The notes: a model not told the origin generated them from the sequence alone. DNA of 64,000 bases from Reinekea blandensis MED297 (GCF_000153185.1 NZ_CH724153.1:97016-161015); one strand, 5' to 3'. Shown: positions 16,774 to 25,222, counted from the stretch's first letter. Translations and numbers: made by a program.

Positions 16774-18426
16774 TTATTTCAGGCCGTTATCGATGGCGCG
16801 GATCAGTTCACCGTCCGCTGTGTCACCACTCAGTTCCCAGAAAAACGCACCGTCCAGGCCCTGCTGTTTTACATAATCCATTTTGCTCTGGATGGTCTGT
16901 GGGGTGTCGTAGCTCCACCAGTTGTTGCCACAATGCGCGTAAGCGGTGCCGGCAATCAGACCCGTCGCCGGGCAGCTTTGTTTCAGGATCTTATAGTCGT
17001 TGATGCCCGCTTCGTACTCGCCCTGTGCCGCACCGGATGCGCTACCGCCTGGCGCACTCTGGGTGACACCGGTCCAGCCGCGGCCATAGAAGCCGATGCC
17101 GAGCAGAATCTTATCAGATGGCACGCCCAGGCTTTTCAGCACCTGAATGCCCTTGTCTGAATAGAAACCGTCTGTTGGGATGCCGTTGTAGCTGTACAGC
17201 GGAGAATGCGGTGCTGTTGGTCCTTGCGGATTGAATGCACCGAAATAGTCGTAGGTCATCAGCATGTAGAAATCGACATAAGGTGCGGCACCGCCGTAAT
17301 CGGCTGCACGCAGCTTGGCTTCAGCTGCGCCGATGGCGGACGTGACCAGCTGAGTGCCGAAACGGGCGCGCAGGGCCGCCATCAGATTGCGATAGCCGTC
17401 AAACCCGCTGTTATCACAGGTCAAGCCGCATTCGTTCGGGTATTCCCAATCGATATCAATGCCGTCAAAGACGCCGGCCCAACGAGGATCATTGATCAAC
17501 TGATAACAGGATTCAGCAAAGGCATCCGGGTTCTGAGCGGCTTCACCGAAACCACCAGACCAGGTCCAGCCACCAAAGGACCAGATGATCTTCAGGTGCG
17601 GGTACATCTCTTTCAGACGCTTAAACTGACCGATGTTGCCGCGCAGTGCGCCCGTATCCCAGGTATCGGCCACGCCATCGACGCTGTCTGCCGCCGAATA
17701 GGCTTTGTCGTAGGCCGCATAGGAATCACCGACGGTACATTTGCCGTTCTTAACGTTACCAAAGGCGTACAGGATGTGAGTCAGACGATCCGCAGAGCCG
17801 CTGGTGGCGATGTCTTTGACGTGATAGTCACGACCATAAACGCCCCATTCGGCAAAGTAGCCAATGACTTTGGCATCGGTTGTCGGCGGTGGTGTGTCAT
17901 TGGAAATCGTCGCGGTGGTCTTGGCAACGGCTTTCGCACCGTCATCGTCGGTGACTTCCAGCGTCACATCGTATGTGCCTTCAGCATTGTACTGATGGGC
18001 CGGGTTCATTTCGTTACTGCTGGCGCCATCGCCGAATGTCCAGGAGTAAGACTCGATAAAGCCATCAGCATCCGAAGAAGCCGTGGCGTTCATGGCAATG
18101 GTGTCGCCGACTTTGGCAGAGAACGGGCCATTAATGATTGCTGTTGGGGGTTCATTTCCCGGCGGGTTAGTGCCTTCACATTCACCCTGATGTTTCCATT
18201 CCTGCCAGGGGCCGGAGTGGGTTTCCGGGCTTTGATTCTGTGTCCACCAGGCGGCGGTGTAGAGTTGGTTGTTTTGAGTGGCCTGATCGCCACCCAGATA
18301 AACGGTGGTCGGTTGCCATTCAGCAACGCCATTGCAGTCGGCGGCAAACAGCGATGATGACATCGTCAGCGCGACCGCAGCGCCGGTCAGGATATGCCTG
18401 AGTCCGATCATTGGGTTTGTGTTCAT
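16774..18426 (-). CDS. Secreted modular GH18 chitinase
   Basis: Degrades chitin outside the cell. The 550-residue precursor has a signal peptide (about 1-28, ending SSSLFAA), a CBM5/12-type chitin-binding module at about 30-75 (ADCNGVAEWQPTTVYLGGD, WWTQNQSPE), a PKD domain at about 92-172 (SWTFGDGASS, TYDVTLEVTDDDG), a short proline/threonine linker, and a GH18 catalytic domain from about 185. The active-site motif DGIDIDWE gives Asp321, Asp324, Asp326 and the acid Glu328; SFGGWTWS is the second conserved GH18 motif. A 22-bp palindrome lies about 70 bases upstream of the start and a strong terminator follows. No other chitin genes are nearby. Confidence 0.96.
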   Translation of the reverse strand: MNTNPMIGLRHILTGAAVALTMSSSLFAADCNGVAEWQPTTVYLGGDQATQNNQLYTAAWWTQNQSPETHSGPWQEWKHQGECEGTNPPGNEPPTAIINGPFSAKVGDTIAMNATASSDADGFIESYSWTFGDGASSNEMNPAHQYNAEGTYDVTLEVTDDDGAKAVAKTTATISNDTPPPTTDAKVIGYFAEWGVYGRDYHVKDIATSGSADRLTHILYAFGNVKNGKCTVGDSYAAYDKAYSAADSVDGVADTWDTGALRGNIGQFKRLKEMYPHLKIIWSFGGWTWSGGFGEAAQNPDAFAESCYQLINDPRWAGVFDGIDIDWEYPNECGLTCDNSGFDGYRNLMAALRARFGTQLVTSAIGAAEAKLRAADYGGAAPYVDFYMLMTYDYFGAFNPQGPTAPHSPLYSYNGIPTDGFYSDKGIQVLKSLGVPSDKILLGIGFYGRGWTGVTQSAPGGSASGAAQGEYEAGINDYKILKQSCPATGLIAGTAYAHCGNNWWSYDTPQTIQSKMDYVKQQGLDGAFFWELSGDTADGELIRAIDNGLK

Positions 18427-18842
18427 AATCTTACCTTCAATTGAGTATTCAGTGCTCTCGAGTACATCTCAGAGCGATGTATGGATTAAAGGTAAATAAA
18501 TTGTGGATCCACAATTTAACTGCCTACCTTAGAGTATTGGTATCTCTTTGGCATTTTTTCGAAAGCAGTTTTTGTTGCTTTTTTCGTTTCGATCAGTGAG
18601 CTAATGCGAAACTCGCTATGCTCTTTTAAATACCAATAGATCCTATTTATACCCAATGTTGACAAATATTCTGAGATCTCTGTCAAAAATTCGGGTCAGC
18701 GGGGCGCCTCATTGGCAGCAAAAGTCCGGGAATGCGACTCAAACCACGGGTTCACTCGGTTGCTCTTTGTGATGGCTGACCCGGCTCAATGTGCCCGAGG
18801 ACAGACGATGCATAATCGGGCGACCAGAAAAAAGGGGGACCT
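18427..18842. other. AT-rich divergent intergenic region
   Basis: A 416-base gap between the chitinase and the radical SAM gene, with no gene seen. Besides the 22-bp palindrome it holds an inverted pair TATTGGTAT (18535-18543) / ATACCAATA (18630-18638), and a TTGACA (18659-18664) mirrored by TGTCAA (18681-18686) around GAGATCTC. The density of dyads suggests regulated promoters in both directions, though no full -35/-10 pair is convincing. Confidence 0.5.
18497..18518. promoter_or_regulatory. 22-bp perfect palindrome, candidate chitinase operator
   Basis: Each half reads TAAATTGTGGA on its own strand, with no spacer. A perfect palindrome of this length 71 bases before the chitinase start is the kind of site bound by a dimeric repressor or activator. 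The protein is unknown, and no adjacent regulator gene is present. Confidence 0.6.
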
Positions 18843-19775
18843 ATGTCTCTTGATCATTATGTAAATACGCTGGGTCCTTACCTGAAGCAACGCTTTGGGG
18901 AACGGGTTCAGAAGGTCTCTGTGTTCGCCGATGTTACCTGTCCGAACCGGGATGGCAGCAAAGGGATTGGTGGTTGTACCTTTTGCAATAATAAGAGTTT
19001 TTTCCCCAATGATTTTTCGCCCGCGTCGGTTGCGACCCAGTTGGCTGAGAATATTCCCCGGCTGAAAGCTAAAACCGGTGCGGGCAAGTTCCTCGCGTAT
19101 TTCCAGGCGTACTCCAATACCTATGGCGACCTTGAGCGTCTGAAACAAATGTACCTGGACGCGATACAGCATGATGCCGTCGTCGGCTTGTGCATCGGTA
19201 CCCGACCTGACTGTATACCGGATGTTTTGTTAGCCGTCCTTGTCGATATTCAACAGCAAGGGTATGAAGTCTGGTTGGAGTTGGGTCTGCAGAGTGCACA
19301 CGATGAGACCCTCGCGTTGATTAACCGTGGGCACACCATGGCCGATTACCGGGATGCCGTCACCCGAGCCCGACAACTGGGGCTGAAAGTTTGTACGCAT
19401 CTGATCGTCGGTTTGCCTGGGGAGTCTAAAATCCATGTGCTCGACAGTTGGCAACAGGTGTTGGATGCCGGTGTCGATGGTGTGAAATGGCATCCTTTGC
19501 ATGTCGTGAAAGGTACTCAGTTAGCTCGGCAGTTAACACAGGGTGACTACATCTGCATCGGTCAGGGTGAATACGTCGACACGCTGGCCGAAGTGCTGCG
19601 TCGTACTCCCGACCATGTCATCGTACATCGGGTGATGTCGGCCGTCAGTCGCAAAGCGTTATTGTTGGGGCCTCATTGGACAGAAAATCGTGGTGAGGTA
19701 ATGAAGGCATTGCTGCAGCAGTTGGCTGCAACAGCAAAACCGCACCCAGTTTCTGAGCGACTTGACGCACGCTAA
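18843..19775 (+). CDS. YhcC-type radical SAM protein
   Basis: Member of the TIGR01212/YhcC radical SAM family, 310 residues, usual length. The iron-sulfur cysteines lie in TCPNRDGSKGIGGCTFC (spacing CX11CX2C), with further SAM-fold signatures LGLQSAHDETL and THLIVGLPGE. The function of the family is not well established; related proteins modify tRNA or small molecules. The ATG at 18843 follows AAAAAGGGGG. It is a single gene, followed by the terminator of the opposite-strand RNA. Confidence 0.88.
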   Translation: MSLDHYVNTLGPYLKQRFGERVQKVSVFADVTCPNRDGSKGIGGCTFCNNKSFFPNDFSPASVATQLAENIPRLKAKTGAGKFLAYFQAYSNTYGDLERLKQMYLDAIQHDAVVGLCIGTRPDCIPDVLLAVLVDIQQQGYEVWLELGLQSAHDETLALINRGHTMADYRDAVTRARQLGLKVCTHLIVGLPGESKIHVLDSWQQVLDAGVDGVKWHPLHVVKGTQLARQLTQGDYICIGQGEYVDTLAEVLRRTPDHVIVHRVMSAVSRKALLLGPHWTENRGEVMKALLQQLAATAKPHPVSERLDAR

Positions 19776-19781
19776 ACACAC

Positions 19782-19815
19782 AAAAAAAAGCGCTCTCAGG
19801 AAAGCCTGAGAGCGC
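19782..19815 (-). terminator. Intrinsic terminator of the candidate small RNA
   Basis: Stem GCGCTCTCAGG (19790-19800) / CCTGAGAGCGC (19805-19815) with loop of four, followed on the minus strand by eight Ts (19789-19782). The plus-strand side has no T-tract, so it serves minus-strand transcription. Confidence 0.88.
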
Positions 19816-19884
19816 AAATGCTCGATACGCAAATCACAGTGTTTATCGAAAACCCTTTGTGTAAACCACAAAACGTTTTCGATG
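19782..19884 (-). ncRNA. Candidate sigma-54-dependent small RNA (about 103 nt)
   Basis: Read on the minus strand, the proposed RNA starts near 19884, twelve bases beyond a sigma-54 -12 element. Its 5' part folds into a two-tier hairpin. The outer nine-base stem is ATCGAAAAC (19883-19875) with GTTTTCGAT (19853-19845). A 2x2 internal loop follows, then an inner six-base stem TTTGTG (19872-19867) with CACAAA (19861-19856) around a five-base loop. About 30 unpaired bases follow, then an 11-base terminator stem and eight Ts. No minus-strand protein gene lies upstream that could need this terminator. The part is non-coding: a long antisense frame through it also runs through yhcC and has no ribosome site. 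Target and activator are unknown. Confidence 0.7.
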
Positions 19885-19894
19885 TTTTCTATAT

Positions 19895-19910
19895 AGCGAG
19901 TACCGTGCCA
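19895..19910 (-). promoter_or_regulatory. Sigma-54 (-24/-12) promoter
   Basis: On the minus strand the sequence is TGGCACGGTACTCGCT. It has the invariant GG and GC separated by exactly ten bases and differs from the TGGCAC-N5-TTGCW consensus at one position of the -12 box. Inverted repeats upstream, GAGGG-ACGA-CCCTC (19943-19956) and CGCA-GAAAA-TGCG (19923-19935), may be activator sites (inference). Confidence 0.7.
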
Positions 19911-20081
19911 GTTTTTTAATTTCGCAGAAAATGCGGTGTTGCGAGGGACGACCCTCAGTTTACTCGATGTAAATGCCATTGTCGTGCACCATAAGTCAGC
20001 ATTCAGTCACAAAGCTGAGCGTTTGTAGTGCTGAAATGTGGTCTATGCTTAGCCTTACATTTCGGTTGAGTTTGAATTCTT

Positions 20082-22163
20082 TTGAACACGCCTTTTGTCC
20101 TGGTCTTGACACCAACCTTTTCGCAGACAATTGAACAGCGAATCTGTACCGGGATTCACGAACGATTGTTGGGTGAAAACATCAAGCTGGTGTTTGTGCC
20201 TTTGGATTATCTTCCGGAAGATGCGGATGCACTGACCGATCTGTTTTGGATCCATGATTTGCTGAAAAGTTTGCAGCCAGACTTGCTGTTGGTTTATGGC
20301 GGAGGGCTTTCCTATATATCCGGTCATGAAGCTTTGCAAAAGGTGTTGGCGCGCTACACCGATATTCCGGTGATTAACATGGGCAGTCCGCTGGCGGGGT
20401 ATCCCACAATTGAGGTCGACAACTATGGCGCCATGTTGACCTTAATGCGAGACATCCTGCGACGGCGCTCGGGATCGAGCCTGTTGTTTCTTTCAGGCCC
20501 GGCGTTAAATGAAGACAGCCTGCATCGGCAAAGGGCACTGGAGGCGGCTCTGGCCGAGCAAGGACAGACCTTGACCAGCGACCAGATTCTGCAAGGTGAT
20601 TTTACTGCTGCAACGGCCGAGCGCTTGGTCAGCCGTTATCTGGCTAAGGTCGATCAGCCTCCCGGGCTGATTGTTTGTGCCAATGATCTGTCTGCAAAAG
20701 GCGTGTTAGATGCGCTCGCTGCATCACCCTGGTCCTGTCCAGAGGATGTTTGGGTGACCGGTTATGATGACTTTGAGTACGCAGCCTTTGTTATGCCCGG
20801 ATTAACCACTGTGCATTATCCGGCTGAACGCTTGGGTGCCTGTGTGGCAGAAGCAGGATTGCGGCAACTGGCAGGCGACGTCATTGGATCCGTCAGAACG
20901 GTGCAGGGGTTTCCTGTATATCGGGGGTCTACAGGCGATGTTCATCCGGGCATTGGACAGCATCAGGAGCGGTTGTTGGCGCAGTGGGAGTTGTTGCAAC
21001 AGCGCGACAATAACTCCCGGAAAATTAAAATTCTTCGAAATGTAAATCGAAAGCAGTCGCTTAAGGATCTTCTGATTAGCCTGGAGCCTGCGCTTGGCAA
21101 TTTAGGCGTTAGTCATCTATCGGTCTTTTTGAATGAGTTGTCCGACGATGGTACATCCGGCTATACCGAATACACCTCGCAAGGTGCGCAGCGACACCTC
21201 TCCCCGGGACAGAAAATACTACCGGTTAAACCGGTCAGCGCCGAAAACTATTGGGTTCTGTGTCCGTTACATGCCGAGCAGGTTGATTACGGCTTTGCGG
21301 TGGCCTGCTGCGCACCCCAAAGTGCCGAGTTTATCGACTTCTTAGCGCCACAACTTGCGGAGCTGCTGCACACCGATGCGTTAGAAGCCAAGAATGAACA
21401 TTATCGATTACAAAACGAACTGAATGAACGCATGGCGTCCCTGGGTAGCTTGGTGAGTGGTGTCGCGCATGAAGCCAACACGCCGATTGGCAACGGAAAG
21501 TTGGCTGCTTCTTCCATGTTGGATCTGATTAGTCAGGTTAAAAATGATGTCGACAATAGCCGATTAACCAAAGCTCGTTTTGAACAGTTTATAAACGAAA
21601 CAGAAGAGTATGCGGAGATTATTTTTCAGAGTTTGGATCGGGCCGCGAAGATCATTTCTAACTTTAAGATGGTGTCGGTGGATCAAACCGCTGAAGAAAA
21701 GCGGCGCTTTGACCTGGGTGAGTATGTTGACTCGGTTTTACTCAGTTTGCGTCATCAGTTGAAAGGGACATCCGTTAAACTGGAGGCCGTGCTTACTGAA
21801 GGGGTGATCGTGGACACTTTTCCCGGTGCTGTAGCGCAAGTTATCACCAATCTGTTTATGAACTCGCTGAAACACGGCTTCGATCATGGCTCTTTAGAGG
21901 GAACCCTGCGTATCGAACTGATGAAAACCAATCAGTGTTTTCGTCTGATTATTGCCGATGATGGCGTTGGTGCCAGTGAATCGGTCCTTAACCATATTTT
22001 TGATCCGTTTTTCACCACGACCCGTGGCAAAGGGGGCAGCGGATTAGGTATGCACATCGTCTTTAACCTGTTGTCTCAGAAACTCAATTGGTCGATTGAT
22101 GTACAGTCCGCGCCCGGTGAGGGAATGAAGATTATACTTGAGCCCAACCGAAGTGAGCGCTGA
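20082..22163 (+). CDS. LacI-type sensor / histidine kinase fusion
   Basis: The 693-residue protein starts with a periplasmic-binding-protein-like sensor of the LacI/GalR regulator type (about 1-290; GLIVCANDLSAKGVLDAL and VWVTGYDDFEYA are characteristic). It has no signal peptide and no DNA-binding head, so it probably senses in the cytoplasm. A short coiled coil and an undefined middle domain (about 310-440) follow, then a kinase core: His463 in VSGVAHEANTP, the N box NLFMNSLKHG, DDGVGAS and GGSGLGMHIV. No response regulator is adjacent. Initiation is at TTG 20082, the only possible start before an upstream in-frame stop, with a weak ribosome site. It is divergent from the sigma-54 small RNA candidate and shares about 170 bases of regulatory DNA with it. 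Confidence 0.88.
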   Translation: MNTPFVLVLTPTFSQTIEQRICTGIHERLLGENIKLVFVPLDYLPEDADALTDLFWIHDLLKSLQPDLLLVYGGGLSYISGHEALQKVLARYTDIPVINMGSPLAGYPTIEVDNYGAMLTLMRDILRRRSGSSLLFLSGPALNEDSLHRQRALEAALAEQGQTLTSDQILQGDFTAATAERLVSRYLAKVDQPPGLIVCANDLSAKGVLDALAASPWSCPEDVWVTGYDDFEYAAFVMPGLTTVHYPAERLGACVAEAGLRQLAGDVIGSVRTVQGFPVYRGSTGDVHPGIGQHQERLLAQWELLQQRDNNSRKIKILRNVNRKQSLKDLLISLEPALGNLGVSHLSVFLNELSDDGTSGYTEYTSQGAQRHLSPGQKILPVKPVSAENYWVLCPLHAEQVDYGFAVACCAPQSAEFIDFLAPQLAELLHTDALEAKNEHYRLQNELNERMASLGSLVSGVAHEANTPIGNGKLAASSMLDLISQVKNDVDNSRLTKARFEQFINETEEYAEIIFQSLDRAAKIISNFKMVSVDQTAEEKRRFDLGEYVDSVLLSLRHQLKGTSVKLEAVLTEGVIVDTFPGAVAQVITNLFMNSLKHGFDHGSLEGTLRIELMKTNQCFRLIIADDGVGASESVLNHIFDPFFTTTRGKGGSGLGMHIVFNLLSQKLNWSIDVQSAPGEGMKIILEPNRSER

Positions 22164-22194
22164 TACTGACCAGCACGGAGCCGGTCAGGGTGTC

Positions 22195-22326
22195 AGGGCC
22201 TGTTAACACTATTTCTGTCTATTCTGCCGAGATTAAAACCATTGACGGCAAGGCAGAACGCGCGAATCGTGGTTGTTCCACCAGAGCAAGTGATAACGAC
22301 GATGTAAATGGTTTTAATTCGGCCCT
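22195..22326. repeat. Inverted-repeat element, MITE- or REP-like
   Basis: Outer ends AGGGCC (22195-22200) / GGCCCT (22321-22326). Inside are arms CCGAGATTAAAACCATT (22227-22243) and AATGGTTTTAATTCGG (22307-22322), complementary except for one bulged base, around a loop that itself contains GTGG-TTGTT-CCAC. The right arm supplies the last codons and the stop of the ybfF gene. It could instead be an elaborate convergent terminator; copy number elsewhere would decide. Confidence 0.5.
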
Positions 22327-23078
22327 AGGAACCCTTCCAGAATTTGTTTAAACGCGGCCGGCTTTTCAGCATGAGGCCAGTGTCCGGCCCCTTCTATCAG
22401 TTTTGCTCTGGCTTCAGGAAACAGAGTTTGGATGGTGTCCTGATCCTGGGCTTCAATGTATTTGCTGTTCATGCCTTTGATGAACAGGGTTGGCCCATTG
22501 AAAGGCTGAGTGACTTCAGGTGCACAGGCAACCGCATCGTACTTATTTTCGAGCACGTCAACATTGAAACGCCATGCCAGCCGATTATCCTTTTTATATA
22601 GACTTTTGAGCAGAAACTGACGGATGCCTGCGTCCTGAACGTATGGCGTCAGCTGAGCGTCGACAGCCTTGCGATCTTTTACTGAATCAAAATCGATGGC
22701 GTGTAACCCGGCGAAGACATCCTGATGGTGAGGGGCATAGGCTTTCGGAGCGATATCAACGATAATTAAGCGGTCGATCTGGTTCGCATATTCGTTCAGG
22801 GCCATTTGCATGGCAACTTTTCCGCCCATGGAATGACCCAGCAGATGGTATCGGGTCAGCCCCTGTTGGTCAGCCCAGTCTGCGACGGACTCCGCCAGCG
22901 ATGGCAGGTCAGGATTATCGGTCCAGGGGGAGCGACCGTGATTGGGCAGGTCGAGTAAATGAATTCGGAACTGTTCACTCAGCGCGCGACCTATGCTGCG
23001 CCAGTTATCGCCAGCGCCAAACAGACCGTGTAGAAAGATGATATCCGGACCTTGTCCAAAGGATTCTGAGTGAAGCAT
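22314..23078 (-). CDS. ybfF: YbfF-type alpha/beta-hydrolase esterase
   Basis: Cytoplasmic esterase, 254 residues. The oxyanion motif FLHGLFGAGDNW, the nucleophile elbow GHSMGGK, and the catalytic His in EGAGHWPHAEKP are clear, and LDLPNHGRSPW is characteristic of the YbfF group. Natural substrates are uncertain; E. coli YbfF acts on acyl-CoA and short esters in vitro. The gene is convergent with the kinase gene; its 3' end lies in the inverted-repeat element. Confidence 0.88.
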   Translation of the reverse strand: MLHSESFGQGPDIIFLHGLFGAGDNWRSIGRALSEQFRIHLLDLPNHGRSPWTDNPDLPSLAESVADWADQQGLTRYHLLGHSMGGKVAMQMALNEYANQIDRLIIVDIAPKAYAPHHQDVFAGLHAIDFDSVKDRKAVDAQLTPYVQDAGIRQFLLKSLYKKDNRLAWRFNVDVLENKYDAVACAPEVTQPFNGPTLFIKGMNSKYIEAQDQDTIQTLFPEARAKLIEGAGHWPHAEKPAAFKQILEGFLGPN

Positions 23079-23183
23079 TGAGTGGTTTCCTCGTGTGTTG
23101 ATGGCCGTAGTTTAGTGATCGTTGTTTTCAAAATCTACGCAGGGGGCAAGTCCGCCATCCTGCCAGCGGAAGAGGACTGACGC

Positions 23184-23459
23184 ATGGAATGTCGCGATGG
23201 GTGTGGAGCCTGTTGTATTGCACCGGCTATTAATCAGCCGTTTTATGGCATGCCGCAGGGCAAGCCAGCAGGGGTGGCTTGCGTGCATTTGGATCGGCAT
23301 TTTCGATGTGTGTTGTTTGGCGACAGTCGTCGGCCTGCCGTTTGTGGGCAGTTTACCCCTGAGCCTGAATTTTGTGGCCAGAGCCGGGACGAGGCTCTGA
23401 CCATTATGCTCAGGCTGGAAGGGTTGATTGCATCAGACCGTCAGACCAACGCTGAGTAG
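23184..23459 (+). CDS. YkgJ-family cysteine-cluster protein
   Basis: Ninety-one residues with the early cluster CRDGCGACC and further cysteines in GVACVHL, RCVLFG and AVCGQF, the pattern of the UPF0153/YkgJ family, which probably binds zinc or an iron-sulfur cluster. The start is preceded by GAGGA. Its end overlaps the convergent HDOD gene by 19 bases. Role unknown. Confidence 0.85.
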   Translation: MECRDGCGACCIAPAINQPFYGMPQGKPAGVACVHLDRHFRCVLFGDSRRPAVCGQFTPEPEFCGQSRDEALTIMLRLEGLIASDRQTNAE

Positions 23460-24277
23460 TTTGCTTCAGCACGCTCGGCGAGGTCTGCATACAGTTCGTC
23501 CTCGCGATCGGTCGGTAAGTTGAACAAGCCAAACAGCTCTATGGTTTCCCAATCTTTTAACCCCCAACCGGCATCCAGTTTGCGGTTGTGTATGAGGTTT
23601 GCCAGCGTCACCAGACCGGCGTAATCGACGGAATCCGGTGAGCGATCCAACTTACGGTAGGTTTTTGGAATGCTCGACAGGGTGACCGGGAACTCCCACT
23701 TTTCAAGAATCGCGGTGCCCAGTGGTCCGTGCAGTCGATCAATCACTTTCCCCAGCGTGATGTTGTCTTGAATCAGATCGTCACGTTCTTCGGCATAGGT
23801 CAAAATCGGCAGGGCGCCTAATCGATGAATCAAGCCGGCCAACATCGCTTCGTCGGGTGGCAGCACCTTGGTATGTGCCGCCAACACGGAACACCAGCTG
23901 GCGATGTGTCCGGTCAGTTGCCAGAGCGCCCGCATGCGTTTTTCGATCATGTCGCTGGTGGCCTGGAACATCTGCTCCATTGCCAGACCAATGGCCAGGT
24001 TGGAGGTGTAGTTCATGCCCAGTCGGCTGATGGCCATCGGCAGGTCTTTAACTTCCTGCGGTGCACGCAATAAAGGACTGTTAACCACTCGGATGATGCG
24101 TGCGGACAAGGCCGCGTCTCGTGCGATGATTTCGGTCAGATCGTTGATCGTTGAGTCATCCTTTTCAGCAACATCCCGGACTTTTAAGGCGACTTCCGGC
24201 AGGCTGGGCAGGGTCAGTTGATCATTTTGCAGTGACTCGATGATGTCGTTAGACACCGTTTCTACAAGGTTGCTCAT
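23441..24277 (-). CDS. HDOD-domain signalling protein
   Basis: The 278-residue protein is essentially one HDOD domain (about 20-215), recognisable by LPSLPEVALKVRDVAEKDD, ARDAALSARIIRVVNSP and LGALPILTYAEE. The metal-binding HD pair is absent, as is usual for HDOD. Such proteins act in stress, chemotaxis or type IV pilus signalling. It stands between ygfZ (same strand, 32 bases upstream) and the convergent ykgJ-like gene, and may be cotranscribed with ygfZ. Confidence 0.87.
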   Translation of the reverse strand: MSNLVETVSNDIIESLQNDQLTLPSLPEVALKVRDVAEKDDSTINDLTEIIARDAALSARIIRVVNSPLLRAPQEVKDLPMAISRLGMNYTSNLAIGLAMEQMFQATSDMIEKRMRALWQLTGHIASWCSVLAAHTKVLPPDEAMLAGLIHRLGALPILTYAEERDDLIQDNITLGKVIDRLHGPLGTAILEKWEFPVTLSSIPKTYRKLDRSPDSVDYAGLVTLANLIHNRKLDAGWGLKDWETIELFGLFNLPTDREDELYADLAERAEANYSALV

Positions 24278-24309
24278 CTCGCTTGGGGGTCCTTTGATTC
24301 TGTTGCAGT

Positions 24310-25152
24310 TCAGTGTAGCAGCTCGACCGGGACTTGCCGGTTCTCACCAAGGGTCATTGCCTCTCCGGTTTTATCCGTCTTCAGGACCGCCAGTGCCGCC
24401 CCTTGACCGTTATGCACGGCGGTTTGTATGACCTCACCAACTCGCGTCGTACCCGCGAAAACATCGGTTTCATCCGGGCTCTGATCGGCGGTAAAGGTCA
24501 GCCGGAACAGACGCTTTTTGGATTGCCCTTTGTAGTGGAGTCGGGCAACCACTTCCTGTCCGGTGTAACAGCCTTTTTTAAAGGATACACCATCCAATGC
24601 ATCGAGGCTGACATTCTGTGGAATCCAGGCCGCCGACTGAGTCCCATCCAGCCACAATATCTGATCGAGAACATCCTGATAAGCCCATTCTGATGAAGGG
24701 ATCAGCGTTTCCGTCGGTGGGAAATCGGTCGCATCAGGTTGCTCAGTGATGTAAAGCACGCGATTTTGCCCCCAGGGTACGACAGTTACAGTCTCGCCGG
24801 ATGTCTGTTTGTCCTGTTGGTATCCACCAAAAAACTGAAGGCGATCGAGTTGGTCGTCGAACGTCATTTTCCGAAACAACGGAGCGTATTTTTTCAGATG
24901 AGCCGATAGCGCTTCCAGACCTGTTCGCTCACCAATCAACAGCACCTGTGTGGGTTCCTGAGACACCAAAACCATCTGCACCGTACTGATCAATCGACCT
25001 TTGACGTTGCAGAAACCGCCGGCAACTGGCGTGTTCAGAGCCAGTCGTTTGATGTCCTGTGTGCTTTGCCCCTGCAGGAAGTTGAGCGTGTCGGAGCCAC
25101 TGAGCTGGATTGCCGAAAGATGGCTGAGCTGACAATGCTGTAAATCATTCAT
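24310..25152 (-). CDS. ygfZ: Folate-binding YgfZ protein
   Basis: Tetrahydrofolate-dependent protein that helps assemble or repair certain iron-sulfur enzymes. The 280-residue product has the family signature KKGCYTGQEVVARLHYKG with Cys195, and the GcvT-like fold at the N-terminus (LNFLQGQSTQDI). It is divergent from sdhE across 70 bases, an arrangement conserved in gammaproteobacteria. Confidence 0.95.
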   Translation of the reverse strand: MNDLQHCQLSHLSAIQLSGSDTLNFLQGQSTQDIKRLALNTPVAGGFCNVKGRLISTVQMVLVSQEPTQVLLIGERTGLEALSAHLKKYAPLFRKMTFDDQLDRLQFFGGYQQDKQTSGETVTVVPWGQNRVLYITEQPDATDFPPTETLIPSSEWAYQDVLDQILWLDGTQSAAWIPQNVSLDALDGVSFKKGCYTGQEVVARLHYKGQSKKRLFRLTFTADQSPDETDVFAGTTRVGEVIQTAVHNGQGAALAVLKTDKTGEAMTLGENRQVPVELLH

Positions 25153-25222
25153 GGTGCTCGGTTTGCTCCTCGTATCCTGTTAAACTTTCCGACCATGATA
25201 GGTCTGAGTTGGATAATTAAAA

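Noticed and set aside
17206-18357. 383-codon plus-strand open frame opposite the chitinase gene
   Set aside because: It is the mirror of a strongly coding gene with signal peptide and catalytic motifs; no ribosome site or known domain.
18659-18686. TTGACA as a -35 box for yhcC
   Set aside because: No -10 box at 16-18 bases; the mirrored TGTCAA points to a dyad instead.
19659-19979. 106-codon minus-strand frame across the sRNA region
   Set aside because: Runs through the sRNA terminator into the yhcC gene and has no ribosome site; the structured-RNA reading explains the region better.
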